A DNA stretch of 51,308 bases, taken from assembly GCA_021648405.1 (NCBI GenBank), contig JAKISX010000005.1, forward strand, positions 1 through 51,308, read 5' to 3'. Made by a program: the position numbers and the translations under genes. The notes under the pieces were generated by a model, which was not told the origin of the DNA, ran no database searches, and saw only the letters and a list, made by a program, of their open reading frames with translations. The first letter of the stretch is position 1; each line of letters opens with the position of its first letter. This DNA is from Sulfurimonas sp. (GTDB lineage Bacteria > Campylobacterota > Campylobacteria > Campylobacterales > Sulfurimonadaceae). This document shows, piece by piece, positions 34,483 to 43,717 of the stretch.

Positions 34483-35723
34483 CAAACTATTATGAAGCAA
34501 CTGTTCTCACTAGAGGTAAGAAAAAGAAATTTGGTTTTTATGCAGAGGATAAAAATGATGCTACTGATATAGCAAAAATTAAGTATTCTGGTCTTTTTAT
34601 TAAAGTTGAAGTGGCTAGTGAACCATTAGAGTTTAGATTAAAAAAAATAAAGTCTAATCTACTAAAAAATGTTAAAAAGAAAAAAATAAAGTCTGATGCT
34701 TTGATAGCATCTATTCGCCAGCTTGCTGTTATGACTAATGCTGGTCTTCCTATTCATGATTCTATCACTGAAGTATCCAACTCTACCTCTGATACTAGTT
34801 TAAAATTTGTTTTAGATAACCTTGCTGATGATATTAATTCTGGTAGTTCACTATCAAAATCTATGGAAAATTTTAAATTCGAACTTGGTAATTTAACAAT
34901 AGCTATGGTAAAACTTGGAGAAAAAACAGGTAACCTAGATGAATCACTAGAGGCACTAGCTGGTATGCTTGAAGAGATTAGAAGCAATGTTATTAAGTTT
35001 AAAAAAGCAATGGCATATCCTAGAAATGTAATGATAGCAATGGCTATTGCGTTTACAGTTCTTATATCATATGTAGTACCTCAATTTAAGTCTATATTTG
35101 AACAATTAGGTGCAGAATTACCATTACCGACATTAATTCTTTTAAAACTTGAACATATTTTTAATAATTATGGTCCCTATGTTCTAGTTGGTGGTTTTTT
35201 AATTTTTGTAATTTCAAAATATGCTATTGATAATTATAAAGATATTAGATATAAATGGCATCAATTATTACTAAAAACATATCTTATAAAGAATATTATA
35301 AAATATTCTACACTTAATCGCTTTACTTTAGTTTTATCTGAACTTGTGCGTGCAGGTATTCCTATTGCCGAAGCACTAGATACTGCAACAGACATGATAG
35401 ATAATTTACCTTTAAAGGAAAAATTATCAACAATTAGAATTGCTGTGGAAAAAGGTCAACAACTAAATGAAGGTTTACATGATACTGAGCTATTTGAAAA
35501 CATGATTACACAAATGATAAAAGCTGGTGAAGACGGTGGAGCATTAGACAAAATGATGGAAAAAGTTGCTGAATATTATAAGATGAAATTTGATGCAATT
35601 ATCGATGGTCTATCTGAATCAATTGAGCCTATAATGTTAATTATAATTGCAGCGATGATTTTACTTTTAGCTCTTGGTATCTTTATGCCTATGTGGAGCA
35701 TGGGTGAAGCAGCAGGGCTATAA
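34479..35723 (+). CDS. gspF: GspF/PilC/CtsF-family inner-membrane platform protein
   Basis: 414 residues with two T2SSF domains (about 70-190 and 275-395). RQLAVMTNAGLPIHDSI starts the first and RFTLVLSELVRAGIPIAEAL the second, with membrane segments at about 188-205, 240-257 and 385-405. GspF connects the ATPase to the pseudopilus. It closes the operon. Next comes a convergent argJ, so the machinery has no pilin, prepilin peptidase or retraction ATPase here. Confidence 0.92.
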   Translation: MTNYYEATVLTRGKKKKFGFYAEDKNDATDIAKIKYSGLFIKVEVASEPLEFRLKKIKSNLLKNVKKKKIKSDALIASIRQLAVMTNAGLPIHDSITEVSNSTSDTSLKFVLDNLADDINSGSSLSKSMENFKFELGNLTIAMVKLGEKTGNLDESLEALAGMLEEIRSNVIKFKKAMAYPRNVMIAMAIAFTVLISYVVPQFKSIFEQLGAELPLPTLILLKLEHIFNNYGPYVLVGGFLIFVISKYAIDNYKDIRYKWHQLLLKTYLIKNIIKYSTLNRFTLVLSELVRAGIPIAEALDTATDMIDNLPLKEKLSTIRIAVEKGQQLNEGLHDTELFENMITQMIKAGEDGGALDKMMEKVAEYYKMKFDAIIDGLSESIEPIMLIIIAAMILLLALGIFMPMWSMGEAAGL

Positions 35724-35748
35724 AGAGAGAACATAAAACACCTCTCTT
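35723..35748. terminator. Weak hairpin between gspF and argJ
   Basis: Arms AAGAGAG and CTCTCTT (7 bp) sit just after the gspF stop, with a 12-base loop. It is followed by a pyrimidine-rich stretch rather than a pure T run; it could serve the gspF operon. Confidence 0.35.
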
Positions 35749-35796
35749 ATCCCCTTCTTCTTCAATTTGTAACTCAACTATAAAGTATTTTTGGAT

Positions 35797-36975
35797 TTAA
35801 GTCCTATAATCCGCATTAATTTTTACATACTCATACCCTAAATCGCAGCCATAGGCTTTAAACTTACCATTAGCTATACCTAAGTCACAACTTATTGTAA
35901 ACTTAGCGTGAGTCATAACTTTAGCAGCTTTAATCTCCATCTCTTCATTAAAAAAAACTTCACCTTTATCATATACACATACATCATCAAAAGATATTTT
36001 TAGTTTTTCTTCATATGCTTCAACTCCACTTGCGCCAACGGTTGAAGCTATGCGACCCCAGTTTGGGTCTTCGCCATATAGTGCAGTTTTAACTAAAAGC
36101 GAATCTGATAATGCCTTAGCTACTACTTCAGCTTCTTTGTCATCTTTTGCACCAGTTATATTATAGGTTACTAATTTTGTAGCACCTTCGCCATCTCTCG
36201 TCATCTCTAGTGCTAAAAAATGCATAATTTTTGTAAGAGCCTCTTTAAAGGCTTTCTTTTGATAAACTCCACTCTTTGCATTACTTAAAATAAGTACAGT
36301 GTCATTTGTTGAAGTATCGCCATCTACACTTATTGCATTAAATGTAGTTTTAACAGATTCATCAAGTGCCTCTTGCATATCAGATTTTGAAACATTTGCA
36401 TCTGTCGTGATAAAACAAAGCATAGTAGCCATTGCAGGGTTTATCATACCAGCACCCTTAGCCATAGCCCCTATATTAAAACTACTACCATCATCTAGTT
36501 CAACTCTAAATGCACACTCTTTAGAGTAGCTGTCCGTTGTCATAATAGCTAATGCGGCTGCATGTGGATTTTTTTGAGTTATATCAAATAGTTTAACTCC
36601 ATCTATGATTTTTTCTTTTGGAAGCCTGTTGCCAATAACTCCAGTTGAACTCATTAGTGGATTTACTTTATCATCTCCACATTCTAAAAGTATCTCATCT
36701 ATATCTTCAAGACCTTTTATTCCAGTCATTGCATTTGCATTTTTAGAGTTTATGAGGACAAAATTTGTTTTAAAATTGCCTTTATTTTTAAAATGTTTTA
36801 TGGGGGCAGCTTCCATCTTATTTGTGGTAAAAACAGATGCTACTTCACACTCAGTATCTGAGTAGATAAAAGCCATATCTTTTGCATTTTGTGCTTTTAA
36901 TCCAGCACTTATACCATCTGCAAAAAAACCATCACTTGCACAAACTCCAGCATCTGATAAGATCAATTTATACAA
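35797..36975 (-). CDS. argJ: Glutamate N-acetyltransferase / amino-acid acetyltransferase
   Basis: Self-cleaving N-terminal-nucleophile enzyme of the cyclic arginine pathway, moving acetyl from acetylornithine to glutamate. The cleavage site is the conserved MATML stretch in [15 protein letters not shown], splitting before the threonine. VTYNITGAK, the EDPNWGRI segment and a C-terminal ADYRT are conserved. The length of 392 is normal. It overlaps the channel gene by 8 bases. argG is in the same window. Confidence 0.95.
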   Translation of the reverse strand: MYKLILSDAGVCASDGFFADGISAGLKAQNAKDMAFIYSDTECEVASVFTTNKMEAAPIKHFKNKGNFKTNFVLINSKNANAMTGIKGLEDIDEILLECGDDKVNPLMSSTGVIGNRLPKEKIIDGVKLFDITQKNPHAAALAIMTTDSYSKECAFRVELDDGSSFNIGAMAKGAGMINPAMATMLCFITTDANVSKSDMQEALDESVKTTFNAISVDGDTSTNDTVLILSNAKSGVYQKKAFKEALTKIMHFLALEMTRDGEGATKLVTYNITGAKDDKEAEVVAKALSDSLLVKTALYGEDPNWGRIASTVGASGVEAYEEKLKISFDDVCVYDKGEVFFNEEMEIKAAKVMTHAKFTISCDLGIANGKFKAYGCDLGYEYVKINADYRT

Positions 36976-38098
36976 ATTTTAATTCCTTTGGCTTCTCTCT
37001 TCTTCTAAGCAAATTCTTTGTAGTAGCTATATTTAATTGTGAGCCAACTACAAGTAACTTACACTCACTAGTAATTAATACATCGCCTTTTGGCATAGTC
37101 AAAAATTTACCATCTTTTTTGGTAATTCCAACAACTGATGTATTGGTAATTTGCCTTAGATGTGTTTCTTTTAATTTTTTTAGAACTGCCCAAGAATATT
37201 TTGGGACTTCAATCTCCTGCATATCTAATGGATTGTCGCTCTTAAATAAAAATTCTTCAAGTAAATTTTCCATATCTGGGCGTGCAGCCATAGCACTTAC
37301 TCTTTGAGCTGTAAGTTTAGTTGGAGAAACAACAGTATCTGCGCCTAGTTTTTTAAGTTTATCAACATCACTATGTGTCTCAGCTGATGATATAACATAA
37401 TATGGACGAGGAAGATGATGCTCTTTCTCAAATAGTCTAACAGAAGCGATAAGAGCAATATTGTCTGCCATAGAATCTGAAAGCGTTATAAGTCCCTTTG
37501 CTGATGAAAGATGGGCTTTTAACATAGTTAACTCTGCATGTGGCTCTGCTTTTATGTATGTTGGGTATTTATGCTCTTTTGCCCACTCATGTATCTCTGG
37601 TCTTGGATCAATGACAACAAATGGTATATGATTTTTTCTAAGCTCTTTTGTAACCTCTAAAGTGTAATTATTATGATAACATACAACAAAATGATTTTTT
37701 AATCGTGCAATTCTATACAACATTCTACGCTCCTTTAAAATATTAACAAGTGTCCCTCTGTTTAACTCCGCAACCATAATACCAATTACACTTGAAAAAA
37801 CTGCGAAACCTGCAATAATTAGTGTAATTGTAAATATACGACCAGCGTCAGAGACAGGTGCCATCTCTCCAAATCCAACAGTAGTGAAAGTTATACCAGC
37901 TTGATAAATTGCATCCATCAATGTAAAATCATCAATGATTACATAACCCATAGTACCAACCATCATAGTAAGTACGGTTAAGATTAGAGGTAAACGAAAT
38001 GGTTTAAAATGTGGGTATAGTTCTGGTAATAGCTTAGCTTGGGGTTTGGGAGCTGCCTCCCAGTTAAGAAAAGTACGAATCCTTGAGGAAAGATTCAT
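36968..38098 (-). CDS. Potassium channel family protein with RCK/TrkA-type domain
   Basis: 376 residues. Two membrane segments flank a pore helix and filter TTVGFGE (about 90-100), followed by a cytoplasmic RCK region ([18 protein letters not shown]...) and a C-terminal TrkA_C-like part. The usual Rossmann glycine motif G-x-G-x-x-G is replaced by CYHNNY, so nucleotide binding is doubtful. Tyrosine of the filter is a phenylalanine. It probably passes K+ or a related ion. It follows rpmB by 18 bases. Confidence 0.82.
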   Translation of the reverse strand: MNLSSRIRTFLNWEAAPKPQAKLLPELYPHFKPFRLPLILTVLTMMVGTMGYVIIDDFTLMDAIYQAGITFTTVGFGEMAPVSDAGRIFTITLIIAGFAVFSSVIGIMVAELNRGTLVNILKERRMLYRIARLKNHFVVCYHNNYTLEVTKELRKNHIPFVVIDPRPEIHEWAKEHKYPTYIKAEPHAELTMLKAHLSSAKGLITLSDSMADNIALIASVRLFEKEHHLPRPYYVISSAETHSDVDKLKKLGADTVVSPTKLTAQRVSAMAARPDMENLLEEFLFKSDNPLDMQEIEVPKYSWAVLKKLKETHLRQITNTSVVGITKKDGKFLTMPKGDVLITSECKLLVVGSQLNIATTKNLLRRREKPKELKFV

Positions 38099-38116
38099 TA
38101 TTATTTCCTTTTATAC

Positions 38117-38305
38117 TTAAGAGTTTTTCTTAAGTGTACGTAATTCTCTTGCAGAGATTTTAATCTTTTTTGTAGTCCCATCTTCTTGAGTGATTCTAAC
38201 TGTTCTTAAGTTTAATAAAAAACGACGCTTAGTTCTATTTTTTGCATGAGAAACATTGTTTCCACTCATAGGGCCTTTGCCACTAATAGCACATCTTCTA
38301 GCCAT
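38117..38305 (-). CDS. rpmB: 50S ribosomal protein L28
   Basis: The ORF track starts 17 codons upstream, but the protein [17 protein letters not shown] is the canonical L28 N-terminus, with AAGGATA just before its ATG, so the gene is 62 residues. Conserved [16 protein letters not shown] follows. The extra residues would fall within the promoter region. It is monocistronic or followed by the channel gene. Confidence 0.97.
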   Translation of the reverse strand: MARRCAISGKGPMSGNNVSHAKNRTKRRFLLNLRTVRITQEDGTTKKIKISARELRTLKKNS

Positions 38306-38336
38306 TATGATATCCTTGTTTGAATTAAAGTTGCGA

Positions 38337-38342
38337 ATTATA
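38337..38342 (-). promoter_or_regulatory. Predicted -10 box for rpmB
   Basis: Minus-strand TATAAT in GATATAATTCG, 32 bases before the true L28 start and inside the over-extended ORF of the track, which supports the shorter start. Confidence 0.5.
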
Positions 38343-38445
38343 TCAAGATGAAGCAAAACTTCAACTTAAGTGTAATGCAAAATACAATTAAACATAATTT
38401 TATATAAATATAGCTAAAATCTACATAAAGAAATAAAGATTAATA

Positions 38446-39240
38446 ATGATTACAAATAAAATAATAGATGACTTTATAGATAAAATACCACCTAAGCCAG
38501 ATATATTGCAGGCTACTGTTAAAATTTTAAATGACGGCAATTTAGCTAAAGCAGCTAAAGTAGCAGAAGAAGATTTAGCATTAAAAGCTTATTTATGTAA
38601 CTTAGTAAACAAACCCATCTATGGTTTTAAAAATGAAGTTTGTGATATTGGTCAAATATTTGGAATTTTGAGTCTATCAGGCTCACAACAAACTGTATAT
38701 AACTATATGCTTTCACTCCTTTGTCCAAAAAAATGGGAACTATTTAACTTAAATGAAAACTCATTTTATGAACTTCAAGCAAATTTATCTCTACATTGGA
38801 AAAAAATATTAGATTTTTTAAATATAAATGATAAAGATATAGAGAGTGCAATAACACTTTTACCAGCAAGCATAATTGTAACAGAAGCACTTTTTAGCAC
38901 GAAAAAAGAAGATGTAAAACTTTTACGCAGTGTTAATTCTCTAGACTACAATACTATCCTTATAAGATTATGCAACACCTCTTTGTTTGATATATGCAAT
39001 AAAATTGCAACAAAATGGGATATGTCAGAACAAATACAGCAGATAGTATATGCATCTTCAGGTATAAATCCATCTAAAGATAAACAAATAAACTCACTTG
39101 CAAAATGGATGCATCTTTTACTATTTTATGAACTTTCTCAACCAACGTTTGTAGAAGCACAATTAAATGATTTTATAGATTTTCAACTAGAATATGTACA
39201 AGATATATATGAAGATTTTACTAAAGTTATGGAACTTTAA
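38446..39240 (+). CDS. HDOD domain protein
   Basis: 264 residues, nearly all an HDOD domain: the start IPPKPDILQATVKILNDG and the segment LALKAYLCNLVNKPIYG match the conserved opening of the domain. HDOD proteins resemble HD hydrolases without the metal site and occur in signalling proteins; target unknown. Its stop overlaps the start of the following CheX-fusion gene by 1 base (TAATG), so the two are likely partners. Confidence 0.8.
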   Translation: MITNKIIDDFIDKIPPKPDILQATVKILNDGNLAKAAKVAEEDLALKAYLCNLVNKPIYGFKNEVCDIGQIFGILSLSGSQQTVYNYMLSLLCPKKWELFNLNENSFYELQANLSLHWKKILDFLNINDKDIESAITLLPASIIVTEALFSTKKEDVKLLRSVNSLDYNTILIRLCNTSLFDICNKIATKWDMSEQIQQIVYASSGINPSKDKQINSLAKWMHLLLFYELSQPTFVEAQLNDFIDFQLEYVQDIYEDFTKVMEL

Positions 39241-40634
39241 TGAGAGCTATACTAAAAGACGCAATTGGCTTATTTGCTCCACAAGGTTTTTTAGATGGGA
39301 ATAATAGTGCATTTTTTTTGAATGATGAAGATATTAAAATTGCTACAGACTTAAATGCTGATATGATTTTAGTCTCTTTAAAAAAAGTGATTTTTTTCAA
39401 TAAAAATGGTTTAGACGTATTTGTAAAATTATTTTTAGAGGTAAAAAAAAAGAAAAATATAACAGTTGGTTTTTGTGATTATGATAACAAAAAATTTACT
39501 ACAATTTTAAAATTTTATTCAGATGAGATGAATTTTTCCCTTTTTAAATCATATAGTATAGCTTCACTTTTTTCAAGTAGTTTCAAAAATAAAAATAAAA
39601 ATGTTTTATTATATAGTGATGATAAATCTCAAAAAACTGCTATGGCTATTGAGCTTCATGATTTTGGACATAATCCAATAGTATGCCAAACACTTGAAGA
39701 GTTTAAAGAAAAAAGCTTAAATAATGGTGCGTATGATGATATTATTAACGATACATTTATAGGACAGGTGGGACAAAAAATAGCTACGCGTGTATCTGGA
39801 AACGCAGTTATTTATTCTGTATCATTATTTTTAGATACTGAGATAAGTAATGCATTTAATATTGTTTATCATAACAACTCTTTAAATGTAGGATTTAGAC
39901 TATTTATATTTGATGCTTGTAAAGTTATAAGTATGAATATTCATGCCCTTAACTTTTTCTCAAAACTCTCTTCAAGTGCTGCTGAATACAGTGCTACAAT
40001 TTGTTTCACTGGCTTGGATTTTACTAAAATTCCTGTGTCATTTAAAGAAACGATGGAAGATTCAGGAATATTATTTTATGAAAAGATGGATGATATTTTA
40101 TTAAATAAAGAGTTATTAAAAGAATTAGGTGCAAGCTGTGCTGCAAATATTAAAAGTAAGCGCGTGCTTAATAAAGATATTGTGAGTAAATTACCAAGTT
40201 TTGTAGAAGCTACGGTAGCTACTATAGAGATGATGACAAACTCTAAAGCAAAAAAAGAAGCAATACAAATCAATAAGATAGAGATAAGAGAAAAAGATAA
40301 CAAAATTGCAAGTTCAATAGGCTTTTACGGAGATGTAGATGGTATGATAATACTAGTATTTCCAACAAAAATTGCAAAAAAAGCTTGTGAGCTTTTAATT
40401 GGTGAAAGCACCGATGATGCTGAATTGATTTTAGATACATTAGCTGAACTTGTAAACATAGTTGGTGGTAAAATTAAATCTTTACTTGGAGACCATGGAT
40501 CGAGAGTAAACATTACTCTACCAAGGACATATAACAATATAGATGACTTACTAGAGGTTATTGAAGATAAAAAAGGTGTGCAAGTAGATTTAATTTTTGA
40601 TGATGATAAATTTTTATTTTTCTTAACTAAATAA
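39240..40634 (+). CDS. CheX-domain chemotaxis protein with STAS-like and receiver-like N-terminal parts
   Basis: 464 residues. N-terminal about 1-110 looks STAS-like (MILVSLKKVIFFNKNGLDVFVKLFLEVKKKK). About 117-220 looks like a degraded receiver (NVLLYSDDKSQKTAMAIELHDFGHNPIVCQT...YDDIINDTFI). The C-terminal about 315-464 is a CheX-type domain, with GMIILVFPTKIAKKACELLIGE and the key helix LAELVNIVGGKIKSLL holding E-x-x-N-x-x-x-G. CheX removes phosphate from CheY-P, so this is probably a chemotaxis adaptation protein. Coupled to the HDOD gene. Confidence 0.75.
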   Translation: MRAILKDAIGLFAPQGFLDGNNSAFFLNDEDIKIATDLNADMILVSLKKVIFFNKNGLDVFVKLFLEVKKKKNITVGFCDYDNKKFTTILKFYSDEMNFSLFKSYSIASLFSSSFKNKNKNVLLYSDDKSQKTAMAIELHDFGHNPIVCQTLEEFKEKSLNNGAYDDIINDTFIGQVGQKIATRVSGNAVIYSVSLFLDTEISNAFNIVYHNNSLNVGFRLFIFDACKVISMNIHALNFFSKLSSSAAEYSATICFTGLDFTKIPVSFKETMEDSGILFYEKMDDILLNKELLKELGASCAANIKSKRVLNKDIVSKLPSFVEATVATIEMMTNSKAKKEAIQINKIEIREKDNKIASSIGFYGDVDGMIILVFPTKIAKKACELLIGESTDDAELILDTLAELVNIVGGKIKSLLGDHGSRVNITLPRTYNNIDDLLEVIEDKKGVQVDLIFDDDKFLFFLTK

Positions 40635-40643
40635 TAAGTTGGA

Positions 40644-40649
40644 TATAAT
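40644..40649 (+). promoter_or_regulatory. Predicted -10 box for rpe-trpF-exonuclease
   Basis: TATAAT in GGATATAATTG, 71 bases upstream of rpe. Between it and rpe, AGTTTAAGATGACG resembles a worn copy of the palindromic repeat, but too weakly to list. Confidence 0.45.
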
Positions 40650-40719
40650 TGCATATTAATTGAACTCTCTTGAGGTGCAAGTTTAAGATGACGAAAATAC
40701 CGTTGATAAAGGAAAATAT

Positions 40720-41361
40720 ATGTTAGTAGCTCCAAGTATTTTAAGTGCTGATTTTGGCAACCTTCAAAGAGATGTAGAAGATATTTGTAAATCTGGTTGT
40801 GATTTAGTACATGTAGATGTAATGGATGGACATTTTGTTCCAAACCTAACAATAGGACCAGTTGTTGTAACAGCTATTGCTAAAGTTGCTACAAAACCTT
40901 TAGACATACATTTAATGGTTAAAAATAATACTTTTTTTGTTGAACTTTTTGCACCTTTAAAACCAGAATATATATCTTTTCATATTGAAGAAGAAAAGCA
41001 TCCACATCGTTTAATCCAAAAGATTCGTTCATTAGGTATAAAACCTGCAATTGTTTTAAATCCTCATACTCCACCAGAATCTGTAGAGTTTTTACTTAAA
41101 GATTTAGATATGGTTTTGCTTATGAGTGTAAACCCAGGATTTGGCGGTCAAAGCTTTATAGATAGTGTTATTGATAAAGCTGCAAGATTAAATAAGATGA
41201 GAAACAAATTAAATCCAAGTTGCCTCATTGAGGTTGATGGTGGTGTTAATAATAAAAATATTCAAAGCCTTAAAGATGTAGGTGTTGATATTGTTGTCGC
41301 TGGAAGTTATGTATTTAAACACGCTTCAAAAGAAGTAGCTATCAAAAGTTTACAAATTTAA
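40720..41361 (+). CDS. rpe: Ribulose-phosphate 3-epimerase
   Basis: TIM-barrel enzyme interconverting ribulose-5-P and xylulose-5-P in pentose and Calvin-type pathways. APSILSADFG, LVHVDVMDGHFVPNLTIG, DIHLMV, MSVNPGFGGQ and LIEVDGGV are the family signature blocks, with the metal-binding and catalytic aspartates intact. 213 residues; RBS AAAGGA. The stop overlaps trpF by 1 base. Confidence 0.97.
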   Translation: MLVAPSILSADFGNLQRDVEDICKSGCDLVHVDVMDGHFVPNLTIGPVVVTAIAKVATKPLDIHLMVKNNTFFVELFAPLKPEYISFHIEEEKHPHRLIQKIRSLGIKPAIVLNPHTPPESVEFLLKDLDMVLLMSVNPGFGGQSFIDSVIDKAARLNKMRNKLNPSCLIEVDGGVNNKNIQSLKDVGVDIVVAGSYVFKHASKEVAIKSLQI

Positions 41362-41945
41362 TGCGTTGTAAAATTTGCGGTATAACTTCTTATGAAGATG
41401 CGATGGTAGCTATCAAAGCTGGAGCTGATGCTCTTGGTTTTGTATTTTACGAAAAATCTCCTAGATATATCTCCCCGTCTAATGCCAAAAAAATCATAAA
41501 AAAACTTCCACCTTTTGTGGAAAAAGTTGGTCTTTTTGTCAATATGGATGCACAAATTATAAACTCATATATTCAAGAGTCAGGTTGTACACTTGCACAA
41601 ATTCATTTTGAAGCATCAGATGAACTATATGAACAACTTTTTGTCCCTTATATAAGGGTTATTAGAGCTAAACAAAAGAAAGATATTTTAAAATATTGTG
41701 ATAAATATAGACTTATAGATGCGCATTGTGAAGCTTATGGTGGAGTTGGAAAAAGATTAAATATTGAGTGGTTTGATGATGTTGATTGCTCAAAAATTAT
41801 TCTGGCTGGTGGATTAGATGCAATAAATGTATCATCACTAAAACAATATGGTTTTTATGGTGTAGATGTAAGTAGTGGCGTAGAAATTTCTCATGGAAAA
41901 AAAGATCCAATCAAAGTTAAAGAGTTTATAAATAATGCTAAATAA
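41361..41945 (+). CDS. trpF: Phosphoribosylanthranilate isomerase
   Basis: TIM-barrel tryptophan pathway enzyme. Catalytic Cys is in MRCKICGI and the general acid Asp in LFVNMD (about residue 56); KRLNIEW, ILAGGLDAINV and GVDVSSGVE are conserved phosphate-binding parts. 194 residues, normal. It sits alone, away from other trp genes, and overlaps the exonuclease gene by 11 bases. Confidence 0.93.
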   Translation: MRCKICGITSYEDAMVAIKAGADALGFVFYEKSPRYISPSNAKKIIKKLPPFVEKVGLFVNMDAQIINSYIQESGCTLAQIHFEASDELYEQLFVPYIRVIRAKQKKDILKYCDKYRLIDAHCEAYGGVGKRLNIEWFDDVDCSKIILAGGLDAINVSSLKQYGFYGVDVSSGVEISHGKKDPIKVKEFINNAK

Positions 41946-42744
41946 TGAATTTATTCTTGATACAAAAAGTATTTATAAACTTTCTTCAAAAGGTTTAGCA
42001 AGAGAACACCTTGTTGCTCAACTTGATAATGATTTAAATTTATCTCTTGAACTTTGGCGTGCTCAAGGTTTAGATATAAAAAAGCATAGGGGTGCTTACT
42101 TTTTTTCAACAAAATTTCTTCAAATAAGTGATGCAGAGTTTTGCATTGTAGATATAGAGACTAATGGTTCCAAAATAGATAAACATCAAATAATAGAGAT
42201 AGCTGCCATTAAAATAAAAAATGGTAAAACTATAGATAAATTCGAATCTTTAGTATATACCCGTGAAATAAATTCATATATAACTGAAATAACAGGTATA
42301 AGTGTAGAGGATACAAAAGATGCTCCAACTCTAAAAAAAGTTTTATATGAATTTAAAGAGTTTTTAGGTGATTCGATTTTTGTAGCTCATGATGTAAAAT
42401 TTGATTATAAATTTATTTCACAAAGTTTTATTAAAGTTGGATTATTTCCCCTATTAAACAGGTCCTTATGTTCACTATCACTTGCTGAGAAGACACTAAA
42501 ATCATTTAGATATGGGTTGTCTTATCTTAGTGAATATTTTGATTTAAATCCAAATGCTTCCCACCACAGAGCAATGAGTGATGTAGTTACAACATTAGCG
42601 CTATTTAATTTAAGTATAAAAAATATAGATAATGGTATAAAAACTGTGGAAGATTTGATAAAATTTTCTAAAGAAGCAAAAAAGTTAAAGAGACCAAAGC
42701 TAGATCCTCTCTATATAGAAAAGAATAATTCTAAAGAAATGTAG
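41935..42744 (+). CDS. DnaQ-family 3'-5' exonuclease
   Basis: DEDDh exonuclease: motif I FCIVDIETNG (Exo I D and E), motif II HDVKFDYKF and motif III H...D in HHRAMSDVV are all present, within about residues 70-230. An N-terminal extension of about 65 residues is unassigned. It could be the DNA polymerase III epsilon proofreading subunit or a stand-alone proofreading/repair nuclease; without genome context this cannot be decided. Confidence 0.85.
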   Translation: MLNNEFILDTKSIYKLSSKGLAREHLVAQLDNDLNLSLELWRAQGLDIKKHRGAYFFSTKFLQISDAEFCIVDIETNGSKIDKHQIIEIAAIKIKNGKTIDKFESLVYTREINSYITEITGISVEDTKDAPTLKKVLYEFKEFLGDSIFVAHDVKFDYKFISQSFIKVGLFPLLNRSLCSLSLAEKTLKSFRYGLSYLSEYFDLNPNASHHRAMSDVVTTLALFNLSIKNIDNGIKTVEDLIKFSKEAKKLKRPKLDPLYIEKNNSKEM

Positions 42745-42746
42745 TT

Positions 42747-42770
42747 TCAAGGTGAGTATCTTGATTTTTT
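42747..42770 (+). terminator. Rho-independent terminator after the exonuclease gene
   Basis: TCAAG and CTTGA arms with an 8-base loop, followed by six T. It overlaps the accA stop on the other strand and would end the rpe-trpF-exonuclease transcript. Confidence 0.6.
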
Positions 42771-43704
42771 ACTCTGAAAAGGCACCCATACTTGTTAATC
42801 TTTTATAGCGAGCTTCCATCCTTTGCTCTTCACTCATAGCGCGAAGTTTAGCGAGCTCATCTAAAAAATAATCTCCAATTGCTTTTGCAGCATTATCACG
42901 ATCTCTATGCGCTCCAATTAATGGCTCATCAATAATATCATCGATTAAATCAAGTTCTTTTAAATCACTACTTGTAATTTTCATAGCTTTAGTTGCATCT
43001 TCGGCTTTTTTAGGATCATTCCATAAAATTGCTGAACAACCCTCAGGAGAGATAACACTAAATACAGAATAACGCATCATAGCAAATTTATCAGCTACAC
43101 CGATAGCTAAAGCACCACCAGAACCACCCTCTCCTATAACAATAGAGACAGTTTGTGTATTTAATTCTGCTAACTCTATTAAGTTTCTAGCGATTGCTTC
43201 ACTTTGGTTACGCTCTTCAGCTCCAATTCCTGGATATGCACCTGGTGTATCTATAAGCATCAATACTGGTATTTTAAATTTTTCAGCTAACTTTGCAGCA
43301 CGAAGTGCTTTTCTATATCCCTCTGGATGTGGCATTCCAAAATTTCTTTTAATTTTATTTTTTGTACCGCGACCCTTTTGCTCACCAATAACCATAACTT
43401 TCTCACCACCAATATAACCAAGGTAACAAAGAATTGCAGGATCATCACGAAAATGACGATCACCATGAATTTCATACTTATTTCTCATAAGTAAATTAAT
43501 ATAATCAAGTGCATAAGGTCTATCTAAATGCCGTGCAAGCTGAAGTTTTTGAAAATCTGATAAGTTATTATAAATCTTTTCAACTAGCTTATCAAGGCCT
43601 ATTTTTAATTCTTCAACTTTATTGTCATCGTGACGAACACGCGCAGAGATTATATCTTCTTGAAAAGCTTTTATTTTTGTTTCAAAATCTAAATATGTAG
43701 CCAT
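42769..43704 (-). CDS. accA: Acetyl-CoA carboxylase carboxyltransferase subunit alpha
   Basis: Alpha subunit of carboxyltransferase. [13 protein letters not shown] near the N-terminus, then [50 protein letters not shown] and [13 protein letters not shown] are all standard. 311 residues. It is in a leftward fatty acid operon with fabF, acpP and fabG; partner accD is at 18180-19028. Confidence 0.97.
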   Translation of the reverse strand: MATYLDFETKIKAFQEDIISARVRHDDNKVEELKIGLDKLVEKIYNNLSDFQKLQLARHLDRPYALDYINLLMRNKYEIHGDRHFRDDPAILCYLGYIGGEKVMVIGEQKGRGTKNKIKRNFGMPHPEGYRKALRAAKLAEKFKIPVLMLIDTPGAYPGIGAEERNQSEAIARNLIELAELNTQTVSIVIGEGGSGGALAIGVADKFAMMRYSVFSVISPEGCSAILWNDPKKAEDATKAMKITSSDLKELDLIDDIIDEPLIGAHRDRDNAAKAIGDYFLDELAKLRAMSEEQRMEARYKRLTSMGAFSE

Positions 43705-43717
43705 GTTAACCCCTTAA

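Noticed and set aside
36882-37307. 141-residue plus-strand ORF over argJ/channel junction
   Set aside because: Shadow of two recognised minus-strand genes; no start signal.
40325-40852. 175-residue minus-strand ORF across the CheX gene end and rpe start
   Set aside because: It runs antisense to two well-supported genes and the rpe promoter, and its protein shows no domain.
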